From assembly GCF_051401765.1 (NCBI RefSeq), contig NW_027480482.1, positions 2,752,174 to 2,816,173 of the forward strand: a stretch of 64,000 nucleotides of DNA, given 5' to 3'. Of this stretch, positions 13,021 through 25,860 are shown one piece after another. This stretch comes from Calliopsis andreniformis. Its lineage: Eukaryota > Arthropoda > Insecta > Hymenoptera > Andrenidae. The translations under genes were made by a program, and so were the position numbers. The stretch's first letter is position 1, and each line of letters opens with the position of its first letter. Below the pieces are notes generated by a model, which did not search any database, was not told the origin of the DNA, and saw only the letters and a program-made list of their open reading frames with translations.

Positions 13021-16000
13021 ACTCAATCTTCAATCCTCAACACTCAATCTTCAATCCTCAATCCTCAATCCTCAATCCTCAATCCTCATTCTTCAATCCT
13101 CTATACCCAATCCTCAATCTTCAATCCTCAATCCTCAATCCTCAATCCCAATTCCTCAATCCTCATTCTTCAATCCTCAATACCCAATCCTCAATTTCAA
13201 TCCTCAATCCTCAATCCTCATTTCTCAATCCTCAATCCTCAACCCTCAGCCCTCATCCTCCATCCTCAGTACTCAATCCTCCATCCTCAATCTTCAATCC
13301 TCAATACCCAATCTTCAATCCTCATTCCTCAATCCTCAATCCTCAATCCTCAATCTTCAATCCTCAATACTCAATCTGCAACCCTCAATCCTCAAACCTC
13401 AATCCTCAATCCTCATTCCTCAATCCTCAATACCCAATCCTCAATCCTCAGTACTCAATCCTCAATCCTCAATCCTCAATCTTCAACCCTGAATCCTCAA
13501 TCCTCAATACTCAATCCTCAATCTTCAATCCTCAATACTCAATCTTCAATCCTCAATCCTCAATCCTCAATCTGCAATCCTCAATCCTTAAACCTCAATC
13601 CTCAATCCTCATTCCTCAATCCTCAATACCCAATCCTCAATCCTCAATCCTCAATCCTCAATCCTCAATCCTCAATATTCAATCATCAATACTCAATCTT
13701 CAATCCTCAATCCTCAATCCTCAATTCTCAATCCTCAATCCTCAATCCTCAATCCTCAATCCTCAATCCTCAATCCTCAATCCACAATCCTCAACCTTCT
13801 ATACTCAATAATCAATCTCCAATCCTAGATCGTCAATCCTCAATCCTCAATCTTCAATCTTCAACCCTGAATCCTCAATCCTAATTCCTCAATCCTCATT
13901 CTTCAATCCTCAATACCCAATCCTCAATTTCAATCCTCAACCCTCAATCCTCATTTCTCAATCCTCAATCCTCAACCCTCAGCCCTCATCCTCCATCCTC
14001 AATCCTCAATCCTCAATCCTCAATCTTCAATCCTCAATTCTCAATCTTCAATCCTCGATCCTCAATAATCAATCCTCAATCCTCAATCCTCAGGCATCAA
14101 TACTCAATCTTCAATGCTCAGTCCTCAATCCTCAATCCTCAATCCTCACTCCCCAACCCTCAATCCTCATTCCTCAAAGCTCAATCCTCAACCCTCAGTC
14201 CTCATACTCAATTCTCAATTCTCAATCCTCAATCCTGAATCCTCAATCTTCAATCCTCAATAATCAATCTCCAATCCTCAATACTCTATCCTCGATCCTC
14301 AATCCTCAGGCATCAATACTCAATCTTCAATACTCAATCCTCAATCCTCAATCCTCAATCCTCAATCCTCAAACCTCAATCCTCAATCCTCAATCCTCAA
14401 TCCTCAATCCACATTCTTCAATCCTCAATACCCAATCCTCAACCCTCAATCCTCAATCCTCAATCCTCAATCCTCAATCCTCAAGCCTCAATCCTCATTT
14501 CTCAATCCTCAATCCTCAGTCCTCAGTCGTCGAATCTCAATCCCCGACGCTTAGCACTCATCCTCAATCCTCAGTCCTCAATCCTCAATCCTCAAACCTA
14601 AATCCTCTACCGTCAGTCCTCGTCCTCAATCCTCAAACCTCAATCCTCAATCCTCAATATTCAATCATCAATACTCAATCTTCAATCCTCAATACTGAAT
14701 CCTCAATCCTCAATCCTCAATCCTCAATCCTCAATATTCAATCATCAATACTCAATCTTCAACCCTCAATCTTCAATCCTCAATACTCAATCTTCAATCC
14801 TCAATCCTCAATCCTCAATCCTCAATCCTCAATCTTCAATCCTCAACACTCAATCTTCAATCCTCAATCCTCAATCCTCAATCCTCAATCCTCATTCTTC
14901 AATCCTCAATACCCAATCCTCAATCTTCAATCCTCAATCCTCAATCCTCAATCCCAATTCCTCAATCCTCATTCTTCAATCCTCAATACCCAATCCTCAA
15001 TTTCAATCCTCAATCCTCAATCCTCATTTCTCAATCCTCAATCCTCAACCCTCAGCCCTCATCCTCCATCCTCAGTACTCAATCCTCCATACTCAATCTT
15101 CAATCCTCAATACCCAATCTTCAATCCTCATTCCTCAATCCTCAATCCTCAATCCTCAATCTTCAATCCTCAATACTCAATCTGCAACCCTCAATCCTCA
15201 AACCTCAATCCTCAATCCTCATTCCTCAATCCTCAATACCCAATCCTCAATCCTCAGTACTCAATCCTCAATCCTCAATCCTCAATCTTCAACCCTGAAT
15301 CCTCAATCCTCAATACTCAATCCTCAATCTTCAATCCTCAATCCTCAATCATCAGTCCTCATACTCAATACTCAATTCTCAATCCTCAATCCTCAATCCT
15401 CAATCTTCAATCCTCAATAATCAATCTCCAATCCTCAATCCTCAATCCTCGATCCTCAATCCTCAGGCATCAATACTCAATCTTCAATACTCAATCCTCA
15501 ATCCTCAATCCTCAATCCTCAATCCTCAGACCTCAATCCTCAATCCTCAATATTCAATCCTCAATACCCAATCCTCAATCTTCAATCCTCGATCCTCAAA
15601 CCTCAATCCTAATTCCTCAATCCTCAATATTCAATCATCAATACTCAATCTTCAACCCTCAATCTTCAATCCTCAATACTCAATCTTCAATCCTCAATCC
15701 TCAATCCCAATTCCTCAATCCTCATTCTTCAATCCTCAATACGCAATCCTCAATTTCAATCCTCAATCCTCAATCCTCATTTCTCAATCCTCAATCCTCA
15801 ACCCTCAGCCCTCATCCTCCATCCTCAGTACTCAATCCTCCATACTCAATCTTCAATCCTCAATACCCAATCTTCAATCCTCATTCCTCAATCCTCAATC
15901 CTCAATCCTCAATCTTCAATCCTCAATCCTCAATCATCAGCCCTCATACTCAATACTCAATTCTCAATCCTCAATCCTCAATCCTCAATCTTCAATCCTC

Positions 16001-18732
16001 AATAATCAATCTCCAATCCTCAATCCTCAATCCTCGATCCTCAATCCTCAGGCATCAATACTCAATCTTCAATACTCAATCCTCAATCCTCAATCCTCAA
16101 TCCTCAATCCTCAGACCTCAATCCTCAATCCTCAATATTCAATCCTCAATACCCAATCCTCAATCTTCAATCCTCGATCCTCAAACCTCAATCCTAATTC
16201 CTGAATCCTCATTCTTCAATCCTCAATACCCAATCCTCAATTTCAATCCTCAACCCTCAATCCTCATTTCTCAATCCTCAATCCTCAACCCTCAGCCCTC
16301 ATCCTCCATCCTCAATCCTCAATCCTCAATCCTCAATCCTCAGTCGTCGAATCTCAATCACCGACGCTTAGCACTCATCCTCAATCCTCAGTCCTCAATC
16401 CTCAATCCTCAAACCTAAATCCTCTACCGTCAGTCCTCGTCCTCAATCCTCAATCCTCAATATTCAATCATCAATACTCAATCTTCAATCCTCAATCCTG
16501 AATCCTCAATCCTCAATCCTCAATCCTCAATCCTCAATATTCAATCATCAATACTCAATCTTCAACCCTCAATCTTCAATCCTCAATACTCAGTCTTCAA
16601 TCCTCAATCCTCAATCCTCAATCCTCAATCCTCAATCCTCAATCCTCAATATTCAACCCTGAATCCTCAATCCTCTATACGCAATCCTCAATCTTCAATG
16701 CTCAATACTCAATCTTCAATCATCAATCCTCAATCCTCAATTCTCAGTCGTCAATCCTCAGTCATCAATTCTCAATGTTCAATACTCAATCGTCAATCCT
16801 TAGTCCTCAATCCTCAATCCTCAATACTCGTTCCTCAAACCTCAATCCTCAACCCTCAATCTTCATCCTCAATCCTCAAACCTCAATACGCAATCCTCAA
16901 TATTCAATCGTCAATACTCAATCTTCAATCCCCAATCCTCAAACCTCAATCCTCAATCCTCATTCTTCAATCCTAAATACCCAATCCTTAATCTGCAATC
17001 CTCAATCCTCAATCCTCAATTCTCAATCCTCAATCCTTAATCCTCAGACCTCAAACATCAATATTCAACCCTCAGTCCTCGTCCTCAATCCACAACACTC
17101 AATCCTCAGTCCTCAATATTCAATCATAAATATTCAATCTTCAATCCTCAATCCTCAATCCTCAATCCTCAATCCACAATCCTCAATATTCAACCCTGAA
17201 TCCTCAATCCTCAATACTCAATCCTCAACCTTCAATGCTCAATACTCAATCTTCAATCCTCAATCCTCAATCGCCAATCCTCAATCCTCAATTTTCAATC
17301 CTCAACACTCAATCTTCAATCCTCAATCCTCAATCCTCAATCCTCAATCCTCATTCTTCAATCCTCAATACCCAATCCTCAATCTTCAATCCTCAATCCT
17401 CAATCCTCAATCCTAATTCCTCAATCCTCATTCTTCAATCCTAAATACCCAATCCTCAATTTCAATCCTCAATCCTCAATCCTCATTTCTCAATCCACAA
17501 TCCTCAACCCTCAGCCCTCATCCTCCATTCTCAGTACTCAATCCTCTATCCTCAATCTTCAATCCTCAATACTCAATCTTCAATCCTCATTCCTCGATCC
17601 TCAATCCTCAATCCTCAATCTTCAATCCTCAATACTCAATCTGCAAACCTCAATCCTCAAACCTCAATCCTCAATCCTCATTCCTCAATCCTCAATACCC
17701 AATCCTCAATCCTCAATTCTCAATCCTCAATCCTCAATATTGAATCATCAATACTCAATCTTCAATCCTCAATCTTCAATCCTCAATACTCAATCTTCAA
17801 TCCTCAATCCTCTATCCTCAATCCTCAATCCTCAATCCTCAGGCATCAATACTCAATCTACAATATTCAATCCTCAATCCTTAATCCTCAATCCACGATC
17901 CTCAACCTTCAATACTCAATACTCAATCTTCAACCCTCAATCCTCAATCCTCAATCCTCAATCCTCAATCCTCTATATTCAATCCTCAATACTCATTCCT
18001 CAATCATCATCCTTAATCCTCAATTCTCAGTCGTCAATCCTCAATCCTCAATCCTCACTCTTCAACCCTCAATACCCAATCCTCAATCTTCAATCCTCAA
18101 ACATCAATCCTCAATTCTCAATCCTCAATCCTCAGTCCTCAGTCGTCGAACATCAATCCCCGACCCTTTGCACTCATCCTCAATCCTCATCCCTCAATCC
18201 TCAATCCTCAAACCTAAATCCTCTACCGTCAGTCCTCGTCCTCAATCCTCAAACCTCAATCCTCAATCCTCAATATTCAATCATCAATTCTCAATCTTCA
18301 ATCCTCAATCCTCAATCCTCAATCCTCAATCCTCAATCCTCAATCCTCAATATTCAATCATCAATACTCAATCCTCAATCCTCAATCCTCAATCCTCAAT
18401 CCACATTCTTCAATCCTCAATACCCAATCCTCAATCTTCAATCCTCGATCCTCAAACCTCAATCCTAATTCCTCAATCCTCATTCTTCAATGCTCAATAC
18501 CCAATCATCAATTTCAATCCTCAACCCTCAATCCTCATTTCTCAATCCTCAATCCTCAGTCCTCAGTCGTCGAATCTCAATCCCCGACGCTTAGCACTCA
18601 TCCTCAATCCTCAGTCCTCAATCCTCAATCCTCAAACCTAAATCCTCTACCGTCAGTCCTCGTCCTCAATCCTCAAACCTCAATCCTCAATCCTCAATAT
18701 TCAATCATCAATACTCAATCTTCAATCCTCAA
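13021..18732. repeat. Macro-unit of 4.4-5.7 kb, copy 2
   Basis: Matches copy 1 as described there, and matches copy 3: 13,373-15,626 pairs with 19,219-21,472 at offset 5,846, and about 16,140-18,370 pairs with 21,400-23,650 at offsets of 5,261, 5,282 and 5,281. Within it, about 15,350-15,930 is locally duplicated into 15,936-16,520 (offset 585): ATCAGTCCTCATACTC at 15,351 recurs as ATCAGCCCTCATACTC at 15,936. The local duplication is absent from copies 1 and 3, so it is younger than the macro-unit amplification or was lost from both. Confidence 0.8.
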
Positions 18733-19218
18733 TACTGAATCCTCAATCCTCAATCCTCAATCCTCAATCCTCAATATTCAATCATCAATACTCAATCTTC
18801 AACCCTCAATCTTCAATCCTCAATACTCAATCTTCAATCCGCAATCCTCAATCCTCAATCCTCAATCCTCAATCTTCAATCCTCAACACTCAATCTTCAA
18901 TCCTCAATCCTCAATCCTCAATCCTCAATCCTCATTCTTCAATCCTCAATACCCAATCCTCAATCTTCAATCCTCAATCCTCAATCCTCAATCCCAATTC
19001 CTCAATCCTCATTCTTCAATCCTCAATACCCAATCCTCAATTTCAATCCTCAATCCTCAATCCTCATTTCTCAATCCTCAATCCTCAACCCTCAGCCCTC
19101 ATCCTCCATCCTCAGTCCTCAATCCTCAATCTTCAACCCTGAATCCTCAATCCTCAACACTCAATCCTCAATCTTCAATCCTCAATACTCAATCTTCAAT
19201 CCTCAATCCTCAATCCTC

Positions 19219-22200
19219 AATCTGCAACCCTCAATCCTCAAACCTCAATCCTCAATCCTCATTCCTCAATCCTCAATACCCAATCCTCAATCCTCAGTAC
19301 TCAATCCTCAATCCTCAATCCTCAATCTTCAACCCTGAATCCTCAATCCTCAATACTCAATCCTCAATCTTCAATCCTCAATACTCAATCTTCAATCCTC
19401 AATCCTCAATCCTCAATCTGCAATCCTCAATCCTTAAACCTCAATCCTCAATCCTCATTCCTCAATCCTCAATACCCAATCCTCAATCCTCAATCCTCAA
19501 TCCTCAATCCTCAATCCTCAATATTCAATCATCAATACTCAATCTTCAATCCTCAATCCTCAATCCTCAATTCTCAATCCTCAATCCTCAATCCTCAATC
19601 CTCAATCCTCAATCCTCAATCCTCAATCCACAATCCTCAACCTTCTATACTCAATAATCAATCTCCAATCCTAGATCGTCAATCCTCAATCCTCAATCTT
19701 CAATCTTCAACCCTGAATCCTCAATCCTAATTCCTCAATCCTCATTCTTCAATCCTCAATACCCAATCCTCAATTTCAATCCTCAACCCTCAATCCTCAT
19801 TTCTCAATCCTCAATCCTCAACCCTCAGCCCTCATCCTCCATCCTCAATCCTCAATCCTCAATCCTCAATCTTCAATCCTCAATTCTCAATCTTCAATCC
19901 TCGATCCTCAATAATCAATCCCCAATCCTCAATCCTCAGGCATCAATACTCAATCTTCAATGCTCAGTCCTCAATCCTCAATCCTCAATCCTCACTCCCC
20001 AACCCTCAATCCTCATTCCTCAAAGCTCAATCCTCAACCCTCAGTCCTCATACTCAATTCTCAATTCTCAATCCTCAATCCTGAATCCTCAATCTTCAAT
20101 CCGCAATAATCAATCTCCAATCCTCAATACTCTATCCTCGATCCTCAATCCTCAGGCATCAATACTCAATCTTCAATACTCAATCCTCAATCCTCAATCC
20201 TCAATCCTCAATCCTCAAACCTCAATCCTCAATCCTCAATCCTCAATCCTCAATCCACATTCTTCAATCCTCAATACCCAATCCTCAACCCTCAATCCTC
20301 AATCCTCAATCCTCAATCCTCAATCCTCAAGCCTCAATCCTCATTTCTCAATCCTCAATCCTCAGTCCTCAGTCGTCGAATCTCAATCCCCGACGCTTAG
20401 CACTCATCCTCAATCCTCAGTCCTCAATCCTCAATCCTCAAACCTAAATCCTCTACCGTCAGTCCTCGTCCTCAATCCTCAAACCTCAATCCTCAATCCT
20501 CAATATTCAATCATCAATACTCAATCTTCAATCCTCAATACTGAATCCTCAATCCTCAATCCTCAATCCTCAATCCTCAATATTCAATCATCAATACTCA
20601 ATCTTCAACCCTCAATCTTCAATCCTCAATACTCAATCTTCAATCCTCAATCCTCAATCCTCAATCCTCAATCCTCAATCTTCAATCCTCAACACTCAAT
20701 CTTCAATCCTCAATCCTCAATCCTCAATCCTCAATCCTCATTCTTCAATCCTCAATACCCAATCCTCAATCTTCAATCCTCAATCCTCAATCCTCAATCC
20801 CAATTCCTCAATCCTCATTCTTCAATCCTCAATACCCAATCCTCAATTTCAATCCTCAATCCTCAATCCTCATTTCTCAATCCTCAATCCTCAACCCTCA
20901 GCCCTCATCCTCCATCCTCAGTACTCAATCCTCCATACTCAATCTTCAATCCTCAATACCCAATCTTCAATCCTCATTCCTCAATCCTCAATCCTCAATC
21001 CTCAATCTTCAATCCTCAATACTCAATCTGCAACCCTCAATCCTCAAACCTCAATCCTCAATCCTCATTCCTCAATCCTCAATACCCAATCCTCAATCCT
21101 CAGTACTCAATCCTCAATCCTCAATCCTCAATCTTCAACCCTGAATCCTCAATCCTCAATACTCAATCCTCAATCTTCAATCCTCAATCCTCAATCATCA
21201 GTCCTCATACTCAATACTCAATTCTCAATCCTCAATCCTCAATCCTCAATCTTCAATCCTCAATAATCAATCTCCAATCCTCAATCCTCAATCCTCGATC
21301 CTCAATCCTCAGGCATCAATACTCAATCTTCAATACTCAATCCTCAATCCTCAATCCTCAATCCTCAATCCTCAGACCTCAATCCTCAATCCTCAATATT
21401 CAATCCTCAATACCCAATCCTCAATCTTCAATCCTCGATCCTCAAACCTCAATCCTAATTCCTCAATCCTCATTCTTCAATCCTCAATACCCAATCCTCA
21501 ATTTCAATCCTCAACCCTCAATCCTCATTTCTCAATCCTCAATCCTCAACCCTCAGCCCTCATCCTCCATCCTCAATCCTCAATCCTCAATCCTCAATCC
21601 TCAATCCTCAATCCTCAATCCTCAGTCGTCGAATCTCAATCACCGACGCTTAGCACTCATCCTCAATCCTCAGTCCTCAATCCTCAATCCTCAAACCTAA
21701 ATCCTCTACCGTCAGTCCTCGTCCTCAATCCTCAATCCTCAATATTCAATCATCAATACTCAATCTTCAATCCTCAATCCTGAATCCTCAATCCTCAATC
21801 CTCAATCCTCAATCCTCAATATTCAATCATCAATACTCAATCTTCAACACTCAATCTTCAATCCTCAATACTCAGTCTTCAATCCTCAATCCTCAATCCT
21901 CAATCCTCAATCCTCAATCCTCAATCCTCAATATTCAACCCTGAATCCTCAATCCTCTATACGCAATCCTCAATCTTCAATGCTCAATACTCAATCTTCA
22001 ATCATCAATCCTCAATCCTCAATTCTCAGTCGTCAATCCTCAGTCATCAATCCTCAATGTTCAATACTCAATCGTCAATCCTTAGTCCTCAATCCTCAAT
22101 CCTCAATCCTCGTTCCTCAAACCTCAATCCTCAACCCTCAATCTTCATCCTCAATCCTCAAACCTCAATACGCAATCCTCAATATTCAATCGTCAATACT

Positions 22201-23650
22201 CAATCTTCAATCCCCAATCCTCAAACCTCAATCCTCAATCCTCATTCTTCAATCCTAAATACCCAATCCTTAATCTGCAATCCTCAATCCTCAATCCTCA
22301 ATTCTCAATCCTCAATCCTTAATCCTCAGACCTCAAACATCAATATTCAACCCTCAGTCCTCGTCCTCAATCCACAACACTCAATCCTCATTCCTCAATA
22401 TTCAATCATAAATATTCAATCTTCAATCCTCAATCCTCAATCCTCAATCCTCAATCCACAATCCTCAATATTCAACCCTGAATCCTCAATCCTCAATACT
22501 CAATCCTCAACCTTCAATGCTCAATACTCAATCTTCAATCCTCAATCCTCAATCGCCAATCCTCAATCCTCAATTTTCAATCCTCAACACTCAATCTTCA
22601 ATCCTCAATCCTCAATCCTCAATCCTCAATCCTCATTCTTCAATCCTCAATACCCAATCCTCAATCTTCAATCCTCAATCCTCAATCCTCAATCCTAATT
22701 CCTCAATCCTCATTCTTCAATCCTAAATACCCAATCCTCAATTTCAATCCTCAATCCTCAATCCTCATTTCTCAATCCACAATCCTCAACCCTCAGCCCT
22801 CATCCTCCATCCTCAGTACTCAATCCTCTATCCTCAACCTTCAATCCTCAATACTCAATCTTCATCCTCATTCCTCGATCCTCAATCCTCAATCCTCAAT
22901 CTTCAATCCTCAATACTCAATCTGCAAACCTCAATCCTCAAACCTCAATCCTCAATCCTCATTCCTCAATCCTCAATACCCAATCCTCAATCCTCAATTC
23001 TCAATCCTCAATCCTCAATATTGAATCATCAATACTCAATCTTCAATCCTCAATCTTCAATCCTCAATACTCAATCTTCAATCCTCAATCCTCTATCCTC
23101 AATCCTCAATCCTCAATCCTCAGGCATCAATACTCAATCTACAATATTCAATCCTCAATCCTTGATCCTCAATCCACGATCCTCAACCTTCAATACTCAA
23201 TACTCAATCTTCAACCCTCAATCCTCAATCCTCAATCCTCAATCCTCAATCCTCAATATTCAATCCTCAATACTCATTCCTCAATCATCATCCTTAATCC
23301 TCAATTCTCAGTCGTCAATCCTCAATCCTCAATCCTCACTCTTCAACCCTCAATACCCAATCCTCATTCTTCAATCCTCAAACATCAATCCTCAATTCTC
23401 AATCCTCAATCCTCAGTCCTCAGTCGTCGAACATCAATCCCCGACCCTTTGCACTCATCCTCAATCCTCATCCCTCAATCCTCAATCCTCAAACCTAAAT
23501 CCTCTACCGTCAGTCCTCGTCCTCAATCCTCAAACCTCAATCCTCAATCCTCAATATTCAATCATCAATTCTCAATCTTCAATCCTCAATCCTCAATCCT
23601 CAATCCTCAATCCTCAATCCTCAATCCTCAATATTCAATCATCAATACTC
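19219..23650. repeat. Macro-unit of 4.4-5.7 kb, copy 3
   Basis: Matches copy 2 at offset 5,846, then about 5,282. It shows small private changes. Three extra monomers (21 bases) lie between CTCCATCC at 21,565 and GTCGTCG at 21,625, a distance of 60 against 39 in copy 2. A one-base deletion near 22,864 (TTCATCC for TTCAATCC) shifts the offset from 5,282 to 5,281. Substitutions include CCGCAATAAT at about 20,101. The 3' part is then the start of the 2,979-base tandem duplication. Confidence 0.8.
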
Positions 23651-25860
23651 AATCTTTAACCCTCAATCTTCAATCCTCAATACTCAATCTTCAATCCTCA
23701 ATCCTCAATCCTCGATCCTCAATACTCTATCCTCAATATTCTATCCTCAATACTCAATCTTCAATCCTCAATCCTCAATCCTCAATATTCAATCATCAAT
23801 ACTCAATCTTCAATCCTCAATCCTCAAACCTCAATCCTCAATCCTCATTCTTCAATCCTAAATACCCAATCCTCAATTTCCAATCCTCAATCCTCAATCC
23901 TCAATTCTCAATCCTCAATCCTTAATCCTCAGACCTCAAACATCAATATTCAATCATCAATACTCAATCTTGAATACTCAATCTTCAATCCTCAATACTC
24001 AACCTTCAATCCTCAATCCTCAATCCTCAATCCTCAATCCTCAATCCTCAATTCTCAGGCATCAATACTCAATCTACAATATTCAATCCACAATCCTCAA
24101 TCCTCAATCCTCAATCCTCGATCCTCAATCCTGAATTTTAAACCCTGAATCCTCAATCCTCAATACTCAATCCTCAATCTTCAATCCTCAATACCCAATC
24201 TTCAATCCTCAATCCTCAATCCTCAATCCTCAATCCTCAATCTTCAATCCTCAACACTAATCTTCATTCCTCAATCCCCAATCCTCAGTCCTCAATCCTC
24301 ATTCTTCAATCCTCAATACCCAATCCGCAATCTTCAACCCTCAATCCTCAATCCTCAATCCTAATTCCTCAATCCTCATTCTTCAATCCTCAATACCCAA
24401 TCCTCAATTTCAATCCTCAATCCTCAATCCTCATTTCTCAATCCTCAATCTTCAACCCTCAGCCCTCATCCTCCATCCTCAGTACTCAATCCTCTATCCT
24501 CAATCTTCAATCCTCAATACTCAATCTTCGATCCTCATTCCTCAATACTCAATCCTCAATCCTCAATCTTCAATCGCCAATACTCAATCTGCAATCCCCA
24601 ATACTCAAACCTCAATCCTCAATCCTCATTACTCAATCCTCAATACCCAATCCTCAATCCTCAATCCACAATCCTCAATCCTCAATATTCAATCATCAAT
24701 ACTCAATCTTGAATACTCAATCTTCAATCCTCAATACTCAACCTTCAATCCTGAATCCTCAATCCTCAATTCTCAGGCATCAATACTCAATCTACAATAT
24801 TCAATCCACAATCCTCAATCCTCAATCCTCAGGCATCAATACTCAATCTACAATATTCAATCCACAATCCTTAATCCTCAATCCACAATCCTCAACCTTC
24901 AATACTCAATACTCAATCTTCAATCCTCAATCCTCAATCCCCAATCCTCAATCCTCAATCCTCAATCCTCAATATTCAATCATCAATACTCAATCTTCAA
25001 TCCTCAATCCTCAATCCTCAATCCTCAACCCTCAATCCTCAATCCTCAATCCTCAATCCTCAATCCTCAAGCCTCAATCCTCATTTCTCAATCCTCAATC
25101 CTCAGTCCTCAGTCGTCGAATCTCAATCCCCGACGCTTAGCACTCATCCTCAATCCTCAGTCCTCAATCCTCAATCCTCAAACCTAAATCCTCTACCGTC
25201 AGTCCTCGTCCTCAATCCTCAAACCTCAATCCTCAATCCTCAATATTCAATCATCAATACTCAATCTTCAATCCTCAATCCTGAATCCTCAATCCTCAAT
25301 CCTCAATCCACAATCCTCAATATTCAATCATCAATACTCAATCTTCAACCCTCAATCTTCAATCCTCAATACTCAATCTTCAATCCTCAATCCTCAATCC
25401 TCAATCCTCAATCCTCAATCCCAATTCCTCAATCCTCATTCTTCAATCCTCAATATCCAATCCTCAATTTCAATCCTCAATCCTCAATCCTCATTTCTCA
25501 ATCCTCAATCCTCAACCCTCAGCCCTCATCCTCCATCCTCAGTACTCAATCCTCTATCCTCAATCTTCAATTCTCAATACCCAATCTTCAATCCTCATTC
25601 CTCAATCCTCAATCCTCAATCCTCAATCTTCAATCCTCAATACTCAATCTGCAACCCTCAATCCTCAAACCTCAATCCTCAATCCTCATTCCTCAATCCT
25701 CAATACCCAATCCTCAATCCTCAGTACTCAATCCTCAATCCTCAATCCTCAATCTTCAACCCTGCATCCTCAATCCTCAATCCTCAATCCTCAATATTCA
25801 ACCCTGAATCCTCAATCCTCAATACTCAATCCTCAATCTTCAATCCTCAATACTCAATCT
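22882..25860. repeat. 2,979-base tandem duplication, copy 1
   Basis: It aligns without gaps to 25,861-28,839 in every anchor checked: TCTGCAAACC at 22,921 and 25,900, GTCGTCGAA at 23,423 and 26,402, GTCGTCGAA at 25,112 and 28,091, and CTGCATCC at 25,762 and 28,741. About six substitutions were seen, for example CCTTGATCC near 23,163 against CCTTAATCC, and ACTCTATCC near 23,717 against CCTCTATCC, so the pair is close to 99.8% identical. The first part is also macro-unit copy 3 sequence. Confidence 0.9.

Larger units (their letters stand above)
7413..13040. repeat. Macro-unit of 4.4-5.7 kb, copy 1
   Basis: First of three diverged tandem copies. 7,413-8,835 matches 13,021-14,443 at offset 5,608. 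9,351-10,430 matches 14,437-15,520 at offset 5,086. 10,265-13,040 matches 15,936-18,732 at offsets of 5,671 then 5,692. The drop from 5,608 to 5,086 is a 522-base deletion in copy 2, or an insertion here, whose ends share CCTCAA. It holds CpG blocks at 9,440, 10,651, 12,450 and 12,874. The start is the breakpoint of the alignment, not a biological mark. Confidence 0.8.
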
